From assembly GCF_937952055.1 (NCBI RefSeq), contig NZ_CALFYO010000013.1, positions 19,944 through 83,943 of the forward strand: a stretch of DNA of 64,000 nucleotides, read 5' to 3'. Shown in pieces: positions 55,010 through 63,829 of the stretch. The translations under genes were made by a program, and so were the position numbers. This stretch comes from an uncultured Piscinibacter sp. Its GTDB lineage: Bacteria > Pseudomonadota > Gammaproteobacteria > Burkholderiales > Burkholderiaceae_C. Position 1 is the stretch's first letter, and each line of letters starts with the position of its first letter. The notes under the pieces were generated by a model, which was given only the letters and a program-made list of their open reading frames with translations, was not told the origin of the DNA and searched no databases.

Positions 55010-55608
55010 GCGACGGCAGCGCGCTGTCCGCCGCCTTCGAGGCGGCCCTGGCCGGCATGGCCGAACCGTGGGCGGTCTGCCTCGCACTGGCGCTGACCAC
55101 GCTGCTGCTGGAGGACCTGGCCATCGCGGCCGGCGTCGCCGTCGCGGCGCAGGGACTGCTCGCCTGGCCGTTGTCGTTCGCGGCGGTGGCAGGCGGCATC
55201 GCCGCGGGCGACCTCGGTCTCTATGCCCTCGGCCTCGGCGCGCGCCGCTGGCGCTGGCTGCAGCGGCGCATCGCGCCGTCGCGCCATGACTGGGTGCGCG
55301 GCGAGCTGGTGCGGCGGCTGGCCGGCGCCGTGCTGCTGGCACGCGTCATCCCCGGCCTGCGCCTGGTCACCTACACCGCCTGCGGCTACCTGCGCGTGCC
55401 GCCGGTGGCCTTTGGCGCCTGGGTGCTGCTGGCCGTCGTGCTGTGGACGGCCGGCCTCTATGCGGCGAGCGTCTCGATCGGCCGATGGCTGACGCAGGCC
55501 TGGGGCCTGAGCGCGCCGCTGGCCGTGGCCCTGCCCATCGTCGTGCTGGCCGTGGCCGTGCCGCTGTGGCGCGCGATCCGATCCCGTTCCACCAGGAGAC
55601 CGACATGA
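55003..55608 (+). CDS. DedA/VTT family membrane protein
   Basis: 201 aa, overlapping the previous stop by 7 bp. DedA pattern: LLLEDLAIAAGVAVAAQGLL, AAGDLGLYALGLGARRW, and RLAGAVLLARVIPGLRLVTYTACGYLRVPP (the R-x-IPGxR motif). VTT-domain proteins act in membrane lipid transport, including undecaprenyl phosphate recycling. Its place beside an OlsB-like gene and a lipase lipoprotein suits a lipid role. Confidence 0.87.
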   Translation: MLSDGSALSAAFEAALAGMAEPWAVCLALALTTLLLEDLAIAAGVAVAAQGLLAWPLSFAAVAGGIAAGDLGLYALGLGARRWRWLQRRIAPSRHDWVRGELVRRLAGAVLLARVIPGLRLVTYTACGYLRVPPVAFGAWVLLAVVLWTAGLYAASVSIGRWLTQAWGLSAPLAVALPIVVLAVAVPLWRAIRSRSTRRPT

Positions 55609-56780
55609 ACACACTGACCGTGCCGCCCGGCCGCGCGAGGGATGCAGACGTCGCCGTGCCGGTGCGACCCCATCAGGGCATGCCGCCGCTGGAGCAGGAC
55701 GGCGCGCCGCTGAGCTTCTTCGAGTTCTGGCCGATGTGGGCCTTCTATCCGCCGGTCGCGCTGTACGCCGCCTGGCTGATGATCCGCCACCGCGGCGTGC
55801 TGTTGCCCACCGTGGCGAACCCCTCGTTTCCGGCCGGCGGCTTCGTCGGCGAGTCGAAGTCGCAGATTCTCGGGCTGGCGCTGCGTCACGCGCCCGACGC
55901 GGTGGCCGGCTTCGTCGCCATCGACCGGCCGGACCGGGTCGAGCAGGCCGTGCATGGACACACGCTGGACGACGAGGTGCGCGCCGCGCTGCAGCACCTG
56001 CAGCGCGGCGGACTGTCGCTGCCGGTGGTGGCCAAGCCCGACCTCGGCTGCCGTGGCGTCGGCGTCAAGTTGATCCGCACGGCAGCGCAGCTGCGCAGCT
56101 ACCTCGCCGCCTTCCCGCGCGGCGCACGCCTGGTCCTGCAGCGCTTCGTCGACTTCGAGGGCGAGGCCGGCGTGTTCTACGTCCGCGAGCCCGCGCAGGC
56201 GCATGGCCGCATCGTCTCGATCACGCTGAAGTACTTTCCGCACGTGGTCGGCGACGGGCAACGCAGCCTGCGCGAGTTGATCCTGGCCGACCCGCGCGCC
56301 GGCCGCCTGCCGCACCTCTACCTGCATCGTCATGCCGAACGGCTGGACAGCGTGCCGCGCGCCGGCGAGGCGGTACGCCTGGCCTTCGCCGGCAGCCACA
56401 GCCGCGGCGCGATCTTCCGCGACGGCAGTCACCTGGTCACGCCGGCGATGGAGGCGCGCTTCGACGCCATCGCGCGCGCCTTGCCCGAGTTCTGGTTCGG
56501 CCGCTTCGACGTGCGCTTCGCCGACTTCGCGCAGGTGCGCGCCGGCGGCGACTTCACCATCGTCGAGGTCAACGGGGCCGGCGCGGAGAGCACGCACATC
56601 TGGGACCGGCGCACGCCGCTGCTCGTCGCCTGGCGCGACCTGATGCGCCAGTACCGCTGGCTGTTCGAGATCGGCGCCGCCAACCGGGCGCGCGGCCACC
56701 GGCCGATGTCGATCACCGAGTTCCTGCGCGCTTGGCGGCGCGAGAAGGCGCTCACGCCGCTGTATCCGCCGACCGACTGA
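55605..56780 (+). CDS. ATP-grasp domain protein
   Basis: 391 aa with AGGAG upstream and a 4-bp overlap with the DedA gene. One membrane span near residues 40-62 (FWPMWAFYPPVALYAAWLMI) precedes an ATP-grasp domain: LPVVAKPDLGCRGVGVKLIRT (ATP-binding lysine), LVLQRFVDFEGEAGVFYVREP, SHSRGAIFRDGSH, and FDVRFADFAQ ... IVEVNGAGAES, the metal-binding end. ATP-grasp enzymes ligate a carboxylate to an amine; the substrate is unknown. Often mis-annotated as D-alanine ligase. Last gene of the operon. Confidence 0.85.
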   Translation: MNTLTVPPGRARDADVAVPVRPHQGMPPLEQDGAPLSFFEFWPMWAFYPPVALYAAWLMIRHRGVLLPTVANPSFPAGGFVGESKSQILGLALRHAPDAVAGFVAIDRPDRVEQAVHGHTLDDEVRAALQHLQRGGLSLPVVAKPDLGCRGVGVKLIRTAAQLRSYLAAFPRGARLVLQRFVDFEGEAGVFYVREPAQAHGRIVSITLKYFPHVVGDGQRSLRELILADPRAGRLPHLYLHRHAERLDSVPRAGEAVRLAFAGSHSRGAIFRDGSHLVTPAMEARFDAIARALPEFWFGRFDVRFADFAQVRAGGDFTIVEVNGAGAESTHIWDRRTPLLVAWRDLMRQYRWLFEIGAANRARGHRPMSITEFLRAWRREKALTPLYPPTD

Positions 56781-56867
56781 TGCGGCCGTAATGCCGGGCA
56801 TGCGGCATCGACGCATGGGCAGGCACGGCCGATGTCGCGCCTCACCCACCACCCACAGGAGATGCAC

Positions 56868-57155
56868 ATGTTCCCGAAGAAGCTCACCGCGGCCCTCGTG
56901 GTCGCCGCCGCCGGTCTCGGCGGCACCGCCTTCCCCGCGCACGCGCAGGAAGGCACGCAGGACGATTTCATGCTGATCTTCAAGATGAAGAGCATGGACA
57001 AGGACAAGGACGGCATGGTCTCGAAGAAGGAGTTCATGGCCGCCATGGAGAAGGCCTACGACATGAAGTCCAAGGCCATGGCCGCGCGCGGCGGCATGCT
57101 GACCGAAGCGCAGATGCAGGAGTTCATCCGCCTGCTGCACTACGCCGGCGGCTGA
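56868..57155 (+). CDS. Secreted EF-hand protein, copy 2
   Basis: 95 aa from ATG 56868 with AGGAG 6 nt upstream (an ATG at 56862 is too close to it). Signal peptide ends near AHAQE; calcium loop DKDKDGMVSKKEF; C-terminal helix AYDMKSKAMAARGGMLTEAQMQEF. Paralogue of the 50312-50599 gene, with the same length. Confidence 0.87.
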   Translation: MFPKKLTAALVVAAAGLGGTAFPAHAQEGTQDDFMLIFKMKSMDKDKDGMVSKKEFMAAMEKAYDMKSKAMAARGGMLTEAQMQEFIRLLHYAGG

Positions 57156-57186
57156 GCCGCTGCGGCGGCGAGCGAGGAGACGGCCG

Positions 57187-57859
57187 ATGCTCTCGCGCAT
57201 CGCCGCCACGATGGCGCCGCTGCTGGCGGTGGTGCCGCTCGGCTGCCTCTATGCGCGTCGCGCGAGGCCCGAGCTCGGCGGGGCGAACCGCCTCGCCGTC
57301 GACGTCTGCCGGCCGGCGCTGGTGCTCGTCTCGCCGTCGACGCGCCAGTTCAGCGTCACGCCGCCAGCTTCCCTTCCTCGCTGCCGCGGTGGTGATCATC
57401 CTCGGCAGCGCAGCGCTCGCCTGGCCGCTGGCGCGGCGGCTCGGCACCGACCCGCGCGCGCTCGCGCCGACGGTCGTGTCCGGCAACGTCGGACCGGTGG
57501 GGCTGCCGGTATCGATGCTCGCCTTCGGCACGGAGGGCTTGGCGCCGGCCTTGCTGCCGGTGCTCTCCGACCTGCTGCTCTTCACGCTCGGCGCGCGTCT
57601 GGTGGCCACGCCCTGGCACGCCTGGCGCATCGGCAGCCTCGGCGGCGTGGCCGCCGCCGTGCTGGCCATGCTGCCGCTCGAGCCGCTGCAGCGCGGCACG
57701 CTGTTCGTGTTCGCCGCCCTGCCGCCTGCGGTGTTCAACTTCCTGCTCGCCGACCGATACCAGCGCGCCCCCGACGACGTGGCCTCGATGGTGCTGGTCG
57801 ACCCCCTGCTGGCGCTGCTGTTCCTGCCCGTCGGGCTGGCGCTGGCCTTCGGCGGCTGA
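57187..57859 (+). pseudogene. AEC family transporter, frameshifted and shortened
   Basis: Starts MLSRIAATMAPLLAVVPLGCLYARR and reads as an AEC permease to about 57350 (VCRPALVLVS), then the frame changes: the sequence continues as AEC protein in the +1 frame from about 57368 (QLPFLAAAVVIILGS) to a TGA at 57859. The joined length is about 222 residues against about 306 in the intact AEC gene of this window, so the segment between the fifth and eighth spans is also missing. A sequencing error could explain the shift but not the missing part. Confidence 0.8.
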
Positions 57860-57869
57860 GCGCCGTGCC

Positions 57870-58907
57870 TCAGCGCTGCAGGGCCTGGCAGCGCTCGATC
57901 TCCGCCGCAGCGCGCGCCAGGAAGATGCGGTAGATGCGCTCCATCAGCAGGTCGTCGCCACGCGGCCGCGTGTCGAAGATCGCCAGGTGGCCGAGCACGC
58001 GGCCGTCGCTGCCGGTGATCGGCATGCCCAGGTAGGACTCGTAGCCGGCCTCGCGCGGGAACAGCGTCGCCAGCCGCTCGCGGTGGAAGCAGGTGCGGCC
58101 CTGCTGCACGACCTCCTCGCACGGCGTGCCGGCGAGATCGAACTCGAAGCTCTCGCGCGTGCCGCGGCGTGCCGACCAGTAGCCCAGCGTGCGCACCCGT
58201 GTCGGCGGTGCATCGGCACACTCGGTGATGAACGCGCACTCGACCTCCAGCGCGCGCGCGAAGTGCTCGACCAGCGCGTCGAAGAAGCCCGCGCCGCTGG
58301 TGGCGGCGGTGCCGTCAGCGACCGCGTCGAGCACCGCCTGCACGCGACGCAGGGCCGTCACGTCGGTGTCCAGCCCGACGACGCGGTAGGGCGCCCCCGA
58401 TTCGCGCCGGATCGCCACCGCACGCGACAGCACGTGGCGCACGCTGCCGTCGCGGTGGCGCAGGCGCAGCGCCTCGTCGACGTGCGGCGTGGCGCCCTCG
58501 AGGTGGCGCTGTAGCGCGGCCTCGAAGCCGGCACGGTCATCCGGGTGCATGCAGTCGCGCCAGGCCGGCAGGCTGTCGGGCAGTGCGTCCGTCTCGTAAC
58601 CCAGCATGCCTTTCCAGCGCGGCGACAGCTGCACCGTGCCGGTGGCCAGTTCCCACTCCCACAGGCCGTCCTGGCTGCCGCGCACGGCCAGCAGAAAGCG
58701 CTGCTCGGCCGAGCGCAGCCCCGCTTCGGCCTGGGCACGCGCGGCCTCGCTGCGCTCGACTTCGGCGCGCTGCGTGGCCAGGGTCTGTTCGAGCAGAGCG
58801 ACGCGGGCAACCAGTTCGCGGCGCTGCCGGCGGGCCCGGCCGGCCACCCAGCCGAGCGCGACCAGCAGCGCAAACAGGGGGGCGAGGACAAGGGGCTGGC
58901 TGAGCAT
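57870..58907 (-). CDS. PAS-GAF sensor protein without output domain
   Basis: 345 aa from ATG 58907 (58913 sits too close to the GGAAGG site). One membrane span (5-20), a coiled coil of about 40 residues (28-70), a PAS domain with PAC end (about 70-190: GSQDGLWEWELATGTVQLSPRW, HPDDRAGFEAALQRH, VVGLDTDVT), and a GAF domain (about 200-340: ECAFITECAD, SYLGMPITGSDGRVLGHLAIFD). No kinase, GGDEF or DNA-binding domain. 41 nt downstream of the histidine kinase gene, so it may deliver a signal to that system. Confidence 0.85.
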   Translation of the reverse strand: MLSQPLVLAPLFALLVALGWVAGRARRQRRELVARVALLEQTLATQRAEVERSEAARAQAEAGLRSAEQRFLLAVRGSQDGLWEWELATGTVQLSPRWKGMLGYETDALPDSLPAWRDCMHPDDRAGFEAALQRHLEGATPHVDEALRLRHRDGSVRHVLSRAVAIRRESGAPYRVVGLDTDVTALRRVQAVLDAVADGTAATSGAGFFDALVEHFARALEVECAFITECADAPPTRVRTLGYWSARRGTRESFEFDLAGTPCEEVVQQGRTCFHRERLATLFPREAGYESYLGMPITGSDGRVLGHLAIFDTRPRGDDLLMERIYRIFLARAAAEIERCQALQR

Positions 58908-58948
58908 GGGCATTCCTTCCGGAGGCGTGAACGGCGAACGGCCGGTGC

Positions 58949-59818
58949 TCAGGCGGCCATGCCTTGGGGCCGGGCCGGGGCATGTGCCGCCGGCAGATCG
59001 AACGACACCACGGTGCCGGCCCCGGGCGTGCTGCGGACCGCGAGCTCGCCGCCGTGCAGACGCACGATGCGACGTGCGATCGCCAGACCGAGCCCCGGCG
59101 AGGCGCCCACGCCCTGCACGCGCGAGGCGCGGTCGTAGCGGTCGAACAGGCCCGGCAGGTCGGCGGCAGCGATGCCTTCGCCGGTGTCGCTCACCGTCAG
59201 CGCGGTGCGCGTGCCGTCGGCGAGCATGCCGATCGTCACGCTGCCTTCCGCCGGCGTGTGGCGCAGCGCGTTGTCGAGCAGGTTCTCCAGGACGCGTGCG
59301 ACGAGCGCGAGGTCGGCGTGCACGCGCGGCGCGGCCGCTGCGTTGCAGGCCGCCAGGCGCACGCCGCGCTGCCGCGCTTCGTGGCCGAACTTCTGCACCA
59401 CGTCCTGCACCAGTTCGCCGAGCGCGAAGTCCTCCGCCTGCGGCGCCAGCTCGCCGGCCTCGAGCCGCGTCAGGTCGAACAGATCGTTGAGCAGGCGGCC
59501 GAGCTTCTCGCCCTGGCGCGCCGCGGTGAGCAGGTAGTTGCGTTCCTCGGCCGGCCCGAGGCTGCCGTGCCGCAGCAGCAGCAGCTCGAGGTAGCCCTGC
59601 ATGGCCGCCAGCGGCGTGCGCAGGTCGTGGGAGACGTTGGCCAGCAGTTCACGGCGCTGCAGCGCCACACGTGACAGCTGCGCGTCGCGTTCGGCAAGCT
59701 GCAGCTCGAGCGTCGCCACCCGACCGGCCAGCTCGGCCTCGCGGCGGGCGCAGCGCCGATGCACGAACCACCCGACCAGAGCCAGCCCGGCGACGAGCAG
59801 AAGCAGCAGCGCATCCAT
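58949..59818 (-). CDS. Sensor histidine kinase
   Basis: 289 aa from ATG 59818. One N-terminal membrane span (3-19), a short coiled coil, then HisKA with phosphoacceptor His64 (NVSHDLRTPLAAM), N box LENLLDNALRHTP, G1 box VSDTGEGIA, and G2 box PGLGLAIARRIV. No periplasmic sensing domain, so it must sense within the membrane or through a partner. It starts 10 nt after the response regulator stop. Confidence 0.92.
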   Translation of the reverse strand: MDALLLLLVAGLALVGWFVHRRCARREAELAGRVATLELQLAERDAQLSRVALQRRELLANVSHDLRTPLAAMQGYLELLLLRHGSLGPAEERNYLLTAARQGEKLGRLLNDLFDLTRLEAGELAPQAEDFALGELVQDVVQKFGHEARQRGVRLAACNAAAAPRVHADLALVARVLENLLDNALRHTPAEGSVTIGMLADGTRTALTVSDTGEGIAAADLPGLFDRYDRASRVQGVGASPGLGLAIARRIVRLHGGELAVRSTPGAGTVVSFDLPAAHAPARPQGMAA

Positions 59819-59828
59819 CGCCGCGTGC

Positions 59829-60581
59829 TCAGCTCGTGCGCTCGGCGAACCGGTAGCCCACGCCCCAGACGGTCTGGATGAACTCGGGATTGCCCGGGTC
59901 GCGCTCGATCTTGCTGCGCAGCCGGTTGATGTGCGAGTTGACGGTGTGCTCGTAGCCGCTGTGGTGGTAGCCCCAGACCTGGTCAAGCAGCTGGGCGCGG
60001 GTGAAGACGCGGCCCGGCGCGCGCGCGAAGTGCGCGAGCAGCTCGAATTCCTTCGCCGTCAGCTCCAGCGGCTGGCCCTGCAGCCGCGCCTCGTGGCGCT
60101 GCAGGTCGATGCGCAGTGCGCCCTGCTCGATGAGCTGCGCCTGCGGCGCCTCCTGCGCGCGCGCGGCCGCCACCACCTCGGCGCGGCGGAAGACGCCCTT
60201 CACGCGCGCCGCCAGCTCGAGCATGCTGAAGGGTTTGGTCAGGTAGTCGTCGGCGCCGAGCTCGAGGCCCAGCACGCGATCGAGTTCGGAGGACTTGGCG
60301 GTGAGCATCAGGATCGGCGTGTGGTGCTCGGCGGCGCGCAGTCGCCGGCAGATCTGCAGGCCGTCCAGGCGTGGCAGCATCAGGTCGAGGATGACGAGGT
60401 CGTAGCGGCCCTCCTGCGCCTCGGCCAGGCCGGTCACGCCGTCGTCGACCAGACGGCATTCGCAGCCCAGCTCGGCGAGTTGCAGCGTGACCAGGCGGCC
60501 GATGTCGGGGTCGTCCTCGATCACCAGCACGCGCCGCGTGACGCCTGGGCCCACCTTGGCTGGGTTGACCTGCATGACCAT
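59829..60581 (-). CDS. OmpR-family response regulator
   Basis: 250 aa (ATG 60581; 60575 is an alternative). Receiver domain with acidic pocket EDD (22-24), phosphoacceptor Asp66 (LVILDLMLP), LTAKS and LTKPF (switch Lys), followed by an OmpR winged helix (ELTAKEFELLAHFARAPGRVFTRAQLLDQVW and TVNSHINRLRSKIE). Partner of the adjacent kinase; controls transcription of unknown targets, possibly the YeeE gene just upstream. Confidence 0.93.
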   Translation of the reverse strand: MVMQVNPAKVGPGVTRRVLVIEDDPDIGRLVTLQLAELGCECRLVDDGVTGLAEAQEGRYDLVILDLMLPRLDGLQICRRLRAAEHHTPILMLTAKSSELDRVLGLELGADDYLTKPFSMLELAARVKGVFRRAEVVAAARAQEAPQAQLIEQGALRIDLQRHEARLQGQPLELTAKEFELLAHFARAPGRVFTRAQLLDQVWGYHHSGYEHTVNSHINRLRSKIERDPGNPEFIQTVWGVGYRFAERTS

Positions 60582-60590
60582 GAAGTCATT

Positions 60591-61565
60591 CTAGGAAGCG
60601 GCCGTGGCGCGCTCGCCGCCGTGATCGAATTGTGAGAAAGCCAGGCGGGCCAGCCCGATCGCCGCGCACATCGTGGCGAAGCCGACCCAGGCGTAGGGCC
60701 ACAGCAGCGGCATGCCGACCAGGATCAGGCCGTCGTTGCTGCCGGGGATGAGCAGCGTGCCGGCGCCCATCAGGGCGCCGCCGGCGGTGCAGCGCAACAG
60801 GTCCCATGCGCCGATGCGCGTCGCGCGGAAGCGGCCGGCCGTCCAGCCCCCCCACACCGCGCCGGCGAGCAGCGCGACGGCCAGCGCCAGCCGCGCCGGG
60901 AGGCTGGTGGTCATGCCGCGTGCCAGCGCGGCCAGCGCGTCGGTGTAGGCCCAGGCACCGACGAGCAGCAGCATGGCCAGGAAGGTGATGCCGATGACCG
61001 TGGTCGCCGCGTGCGGCGCCCAGACCCGCTCGCGCCAGCGCGCCAACCCGCCGCGACGCAGCGTGCCCAACAGCCGCCAGGCGACGAAGACGAGGAAGGC
61101 GCCGAGCGCGATGCCGGGCGCGGCGAGCACCGGCGCGCCGCCGGCCAGCGGCTGCTGCGGCGGCGCGAACAGCCATGGCACCGCCAGGCAGCCGAGGTAG
61201 AAGCCCAGTGGCGTGGCGGCATAGGCCCATTCGCCCGAGCCGAGCCGCGCGATCGCGCCGAACACGCAGGCGCGGTTGAGCCAGGCGCCCAGGCCGAGCA
61301 GCGCGCCTCCGGCCACCGTCCAGACGCTCGTGGCATAACCGGGCGGCAGCTGCGGCACGAGGTCGGCGGCGCGCGCAGCCAGCAGCCCGCCGGCGACCCA
61401 CAACGCAGCCTCGCCGAAGGCGGCGAGGCGGCGCGCGCTGCGCTTGCCCAGCAACTCGTCGACCGCGGCGACGGTGCAGGTGGCGCCGCGCTGGATCGCG
61501 AAGCCCATCGTCGCTGCGCACAGCACGGCGAGGGCGAAGGCCACCGAGGCCAGCATGATGTCCAT
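60591..61565 (-). CDS. YeeE/YedE family transporter
   Basis: 324 aa from ATG 61565. Nine or so membrane spans with the sulfur-transport family features: FAIQRGATCTVAAVDELL (Cys in first repeat), GLGAWLNRACVFGAIARLGSGEWAY (Cys in second repeat) and GGALMGAGTLLIPGSNDGLILVG in the third, where the usual Cys is absent. YeeE/YedE proteins import thiosulfate or related sulfur compounds through cysteine-lined paths. It lies between a truncated carbonic anhydrase gene and the two-component genes. Confidence 0.87.
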   Translation of the reverse strand: MDIMLASVAFALAVLCAATMGFAIQRGATCTVAAVDELLGKRSARRLAAFGEAALWVAGGLLAARAADLVPQLPPGYATSVWTVAGGALLGLGAWLNRACVFGAIARLGSGEWAYAATPLGFYLGCLAVPWLFAPPQQPLAGGAPVLAAPGIALGAFLVFVAWRLLGTLRRGGLARWRERVWAPHAATTVIGITFLAMLLLVGAWAYTDALAALARGMTTSLPARLALAVALLAGAVWGGWTAGRFRATRIGAWDLLRCTAGGALMGAGTLLIPGSNDGLILVGMPLLWPYAWVGFATMCAAIGLARLAFSQFDHGGERATAAS

Positions 61566-61578
61566 CGTGCCAGTCCCC

Positions 61579-61851
61579 TCAGTGACCGACCACGCCGGCG
61601 TACTGCAGCACCGACGGCAGGTTGATGTCGGTGCTGACGACCAGGTTGGCGATGTCGCGATGCACGAACATGTCGCCGGGGTGCGTGCCGGTGAGCCGGT
61701 CCGGGCCGACGCGGCTGTCCGAGCAGCCGATCCACAGGCATTCCGGGTGCTGGCCCTCGGCCAGGCGCTCGAAGTCGGCGGGGTCGTCGCGCAACCGCTC
61801 GGCGACGAAGGCACGGTTGTTCGCCGGCAGGGTCTCGATGTCGTGGATCAC
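61579..61851 (-). pseudogene. Truncated beta-carbonic anhydrase
   Basis: 90 aa from GTG 61851. It matches the first 40 percent of a beta-class carbonic anhydrase: CLWIGCSDSRV (zinc Cys and the catalytic Asp-Arg dyad), GDMFVHRDIANLVV and NLPSVLQYA. It then ends with GVVGH and a stop, so the second zinc-ligand pair (the H-x-x-C of the family) and the rest of the fold are missing. It cannot form the normal zinc site and is probably not an active carbonic anhydrase. No other frame downstream carries the missing part. Confidence 0.8.
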
Positions 61852-61858
61852 ATCGGCC

Positions 61859-63001
61859 TCAGCTGTGCTCGATCACGCCCTCGATCGGGTCGCTGCTCGC
61901 CGTGGACCACGGGCTGCGCTCGACCATGCGCAGCGTGTCGGCGTAGCCGGCCTGGCGGCGTGCGCGCACGCCGGCCGGCGTGAAGTCGATGTCCTTGGTG
62001 TGGTCCTCGCCTTCGAGGCGCGGTGCCACCAGATGGGCCACGTGCATGGTGGTGCCGCAACCCCAGGCGGCCAGCTCCTTCACCTGCGCATCGTTGCGCC
62101 GCGACGGCGGGACCTGCCGGTGCAGCTCGCGGATCACGTGGCGCAGCTTGTGGATCTGCTTCTGACGGGCGATGTGGCTGTCGGCGCGGCTGGCGTACTG
62201 GATGTCCTTCTGGCGGCCCATCACCTGCCAGATCGATTCAGGCTCGGGGCCCTGCTGGTGCCACACGTTGACGGCAAAGATCAGCGAGTCGCGCCGCGGC
62301 TTGTCGTCGAGCACCGCCTCGATCGGCGTGTTGGAGTAGATGCCGCCGTCCCAGTACGGATCGCCGTCGATGCGGACCGCGGGGAACGCCGGCGGCAATG
62401 CGCCGGAGGCCATCACATGCTCCACGCCGAGGCGCTGCTGGCGGCTGTCGAAGTAGCGCATCGTGCCCGCCGTGGCATGGACCGCCCCCACCGTCAGGCG
62501 CATGCCGTCCGCGCCGACTCGCGCGAAGTCCACCAGCGACAGCAGCGTCTGGCGCAGGGGCTCGGTGCTGTAGTAAGCGGCCTGGTCGACGCCGAGCGGC
62601 GCATGCACGCCACGCCAGGCCTGCGGGTTGGGGCGGAAGAACGACGGGATTCCGCCGAACACGGTGGCGGTGTTGGACAGAAGGTTGGGCAGGCCGAGAC
62701 CCGCCAGCGCGTCGGCGCCCGGCCAGCGCTGTTCGACCAGGTGCCAGAACCGCTGCAGCCGTTCCAGCCGGGCTTCGCGCGGGTTGCCGGCGATCAGCGC
62801 CGCGTTGATCGCGCCGATCGACGTGCCGATCACCCAGTCGGGTTCGATACCGGCCTCGTGCAGGGCCTCGTACACGCCGACCTGATAGGCGCCGAGGGCG
62901 CCGCCGCCCTGCAGCACCAGCACCACCTGGCCCGGCAGCGAAACGGCTGCATCGCCGGTCGCCGGCGTCGGCGCGCGCGCGCGGCGGGAGGCGGACTTCA
63001 T
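61859..63001 (-). CDS. Patatin-like phospholipase
   Basis: 380 aa. Patatin domain about 25-230: LQGGGALGAYQVGVYEAL (oxyanion GGG), nucleophile Ser in GTSIGAINAA, and catalytic Asp in YWDGGIYSNTP. A C-terminal DUF3734-like part (about 240-380) follows. Acts on acyl esters of lipids; in this gene order (3-hydroxybutyrate dehydrogenase, acetoacetate decarboxylase, patatin) a role with polyhydroxybutyrate or membrane lipid turnover is likely. ATG overlaps the acetoacetate decarboxylase stop. Confidence 0.9.
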   Translation of the reverse strand: MKSASRRARAPTPATGDAAVSLPGQVVLVLQGGGALGAYQVGVYEALHEAGIEPDWVIGTSIGAINAALIAGNPREARLERLQRFWHLVEQRWPGADALAGLGLPNLLSNTATVFGGIPSFFRPNPQAWRGVHAPLGVDQAAYYSTEPLRQTLLSLVDFARVGADGMRLTVGAVHATAGTMRYFDSRQQRLGVEHVMASGALPPAFPAVRIDGDPYWDGGIYSNTPIEAVLDDKPRRDSLIFAVNVWHQQGPEPESIWQVMGRQKDIQYASRADSHIARQKQIHKLRHVIRELHRQVPPSRRNDAQVKELAAWGCGTTMHVAHLVAPRLEGEDHTKDIDFTPAGVRARRQAGYADTLRMVERSPWSTASSDPIEGVIEHS

Positions 63002-63786
63002 TGGTTTGCCTCGGCGGCAGCGCGACGGTAGTCGTGCAGCACGCGACCGTAGGGCAGGGTGAGGTCGGCGATGAAGTGCAGCCCGCCGACGATGCTGCGT
63101 ACCGGCAGGTCGGCCACCGGGGCGTTGACGTGCGGCACCAGGTGCAGCCGCGCCGGACCCGACCAGGCGCCGTGCACGTGGATGTCGCCGAGGTTGTAGC
63201 CCACCAGTTGCGCGATCGCCAGCGTCCCATCGACCTCGGGGATCAGCTTCAGGTTGACCTGGGTCCGGCTCATCTTCTCGACGATGCTGGCCGACGAGCA
63301 GGCCTTCCGGCCCTTCACGTCGTACAGCAGGTGCTGATGCTTGTAGCCCATGGTGCCCACGGCGACCGCGATGCCGGCGTACTCGAGCGTACCCGTCAGC
63401 GTGTCCTGCTGCACCGCCAGCCGCGGCCGGGCGTGCTTCTTCGGAAAACCCCAGATCTCGCGCCCGCCGGCGATCGGCGGCTCGTCGTCCAGATACATCT
63501 GCGCGGTGAAGTTGACATGCTCGCCGTCGAACAGCGCCGGAATCACGATGCCGGACTCCGTGTAGTCGCCGAAGCCGGCGCTGTCGGGCATGCGGATGAA
63601 CTCGTACAGCACGGTGTCGCTGCCGTCGGGCTGCAACGGCGCTGGAAGTGCGGCCCGGATTGCCGCGGGGTCGGACTGGTAGGTGATGATCAGGTACTCG
63701 CGCTGGAGGAAGCGGTAGGGGCCGTGCGGGTACGAAGGCGAGGCCATCGGCATCGACGGCAGGTCGAGAACGGCGTGCGGTTGCAT
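62998..63786 (-). CDS. Acetoacetate decarboxylase
   Basis: 262 aa from ATG 63786 (MQPHAVLDLPSMPM). The family fits across the length: YPHGPYRFLQREYLII, ESGIVIPALFDGEHVNF, GREIWGFPKKHARP with the Schiff-base lysine, and LIPEVDG. Converts acetoacetate to acetone and CO2. It follows 3-hydroxybutyrate dehydrogenase on the same strand, which makes acetoacetate. Longer in-frame starts are rejected because they would reach into the upstream dehydrogenase gene. Confidence 0.92.
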   Translation of the reverse strand: MQPHAVLDLPSMPMASPSYPHGPYRFLQREYLIITYQSDPAAIRAALPAPLQPDGSDTVLYEFIRMPDSAGFGDYTESGIVIPALFDGEHVNFTAQMYLDDEPPIAGGREIWGFPKKHARPRLAVQQDTLTGTLEYAGIAVAVGTMGYKHQHLLYDVKGRKACSSASIVEKMSRTQVNLKLIPEVDGTLAIAQLVGYNLGDIHVHGAWSGPARLHLVPHVNAPVADLPVRSIVGGLHFIADLTLPYGRVLHDYRRAAAEANQ

Positions 63787-63829
63787 GCGAGGCTCCGGCA
63801 GGTGGCCGATGGCGGGATCCGCGGCCGAG

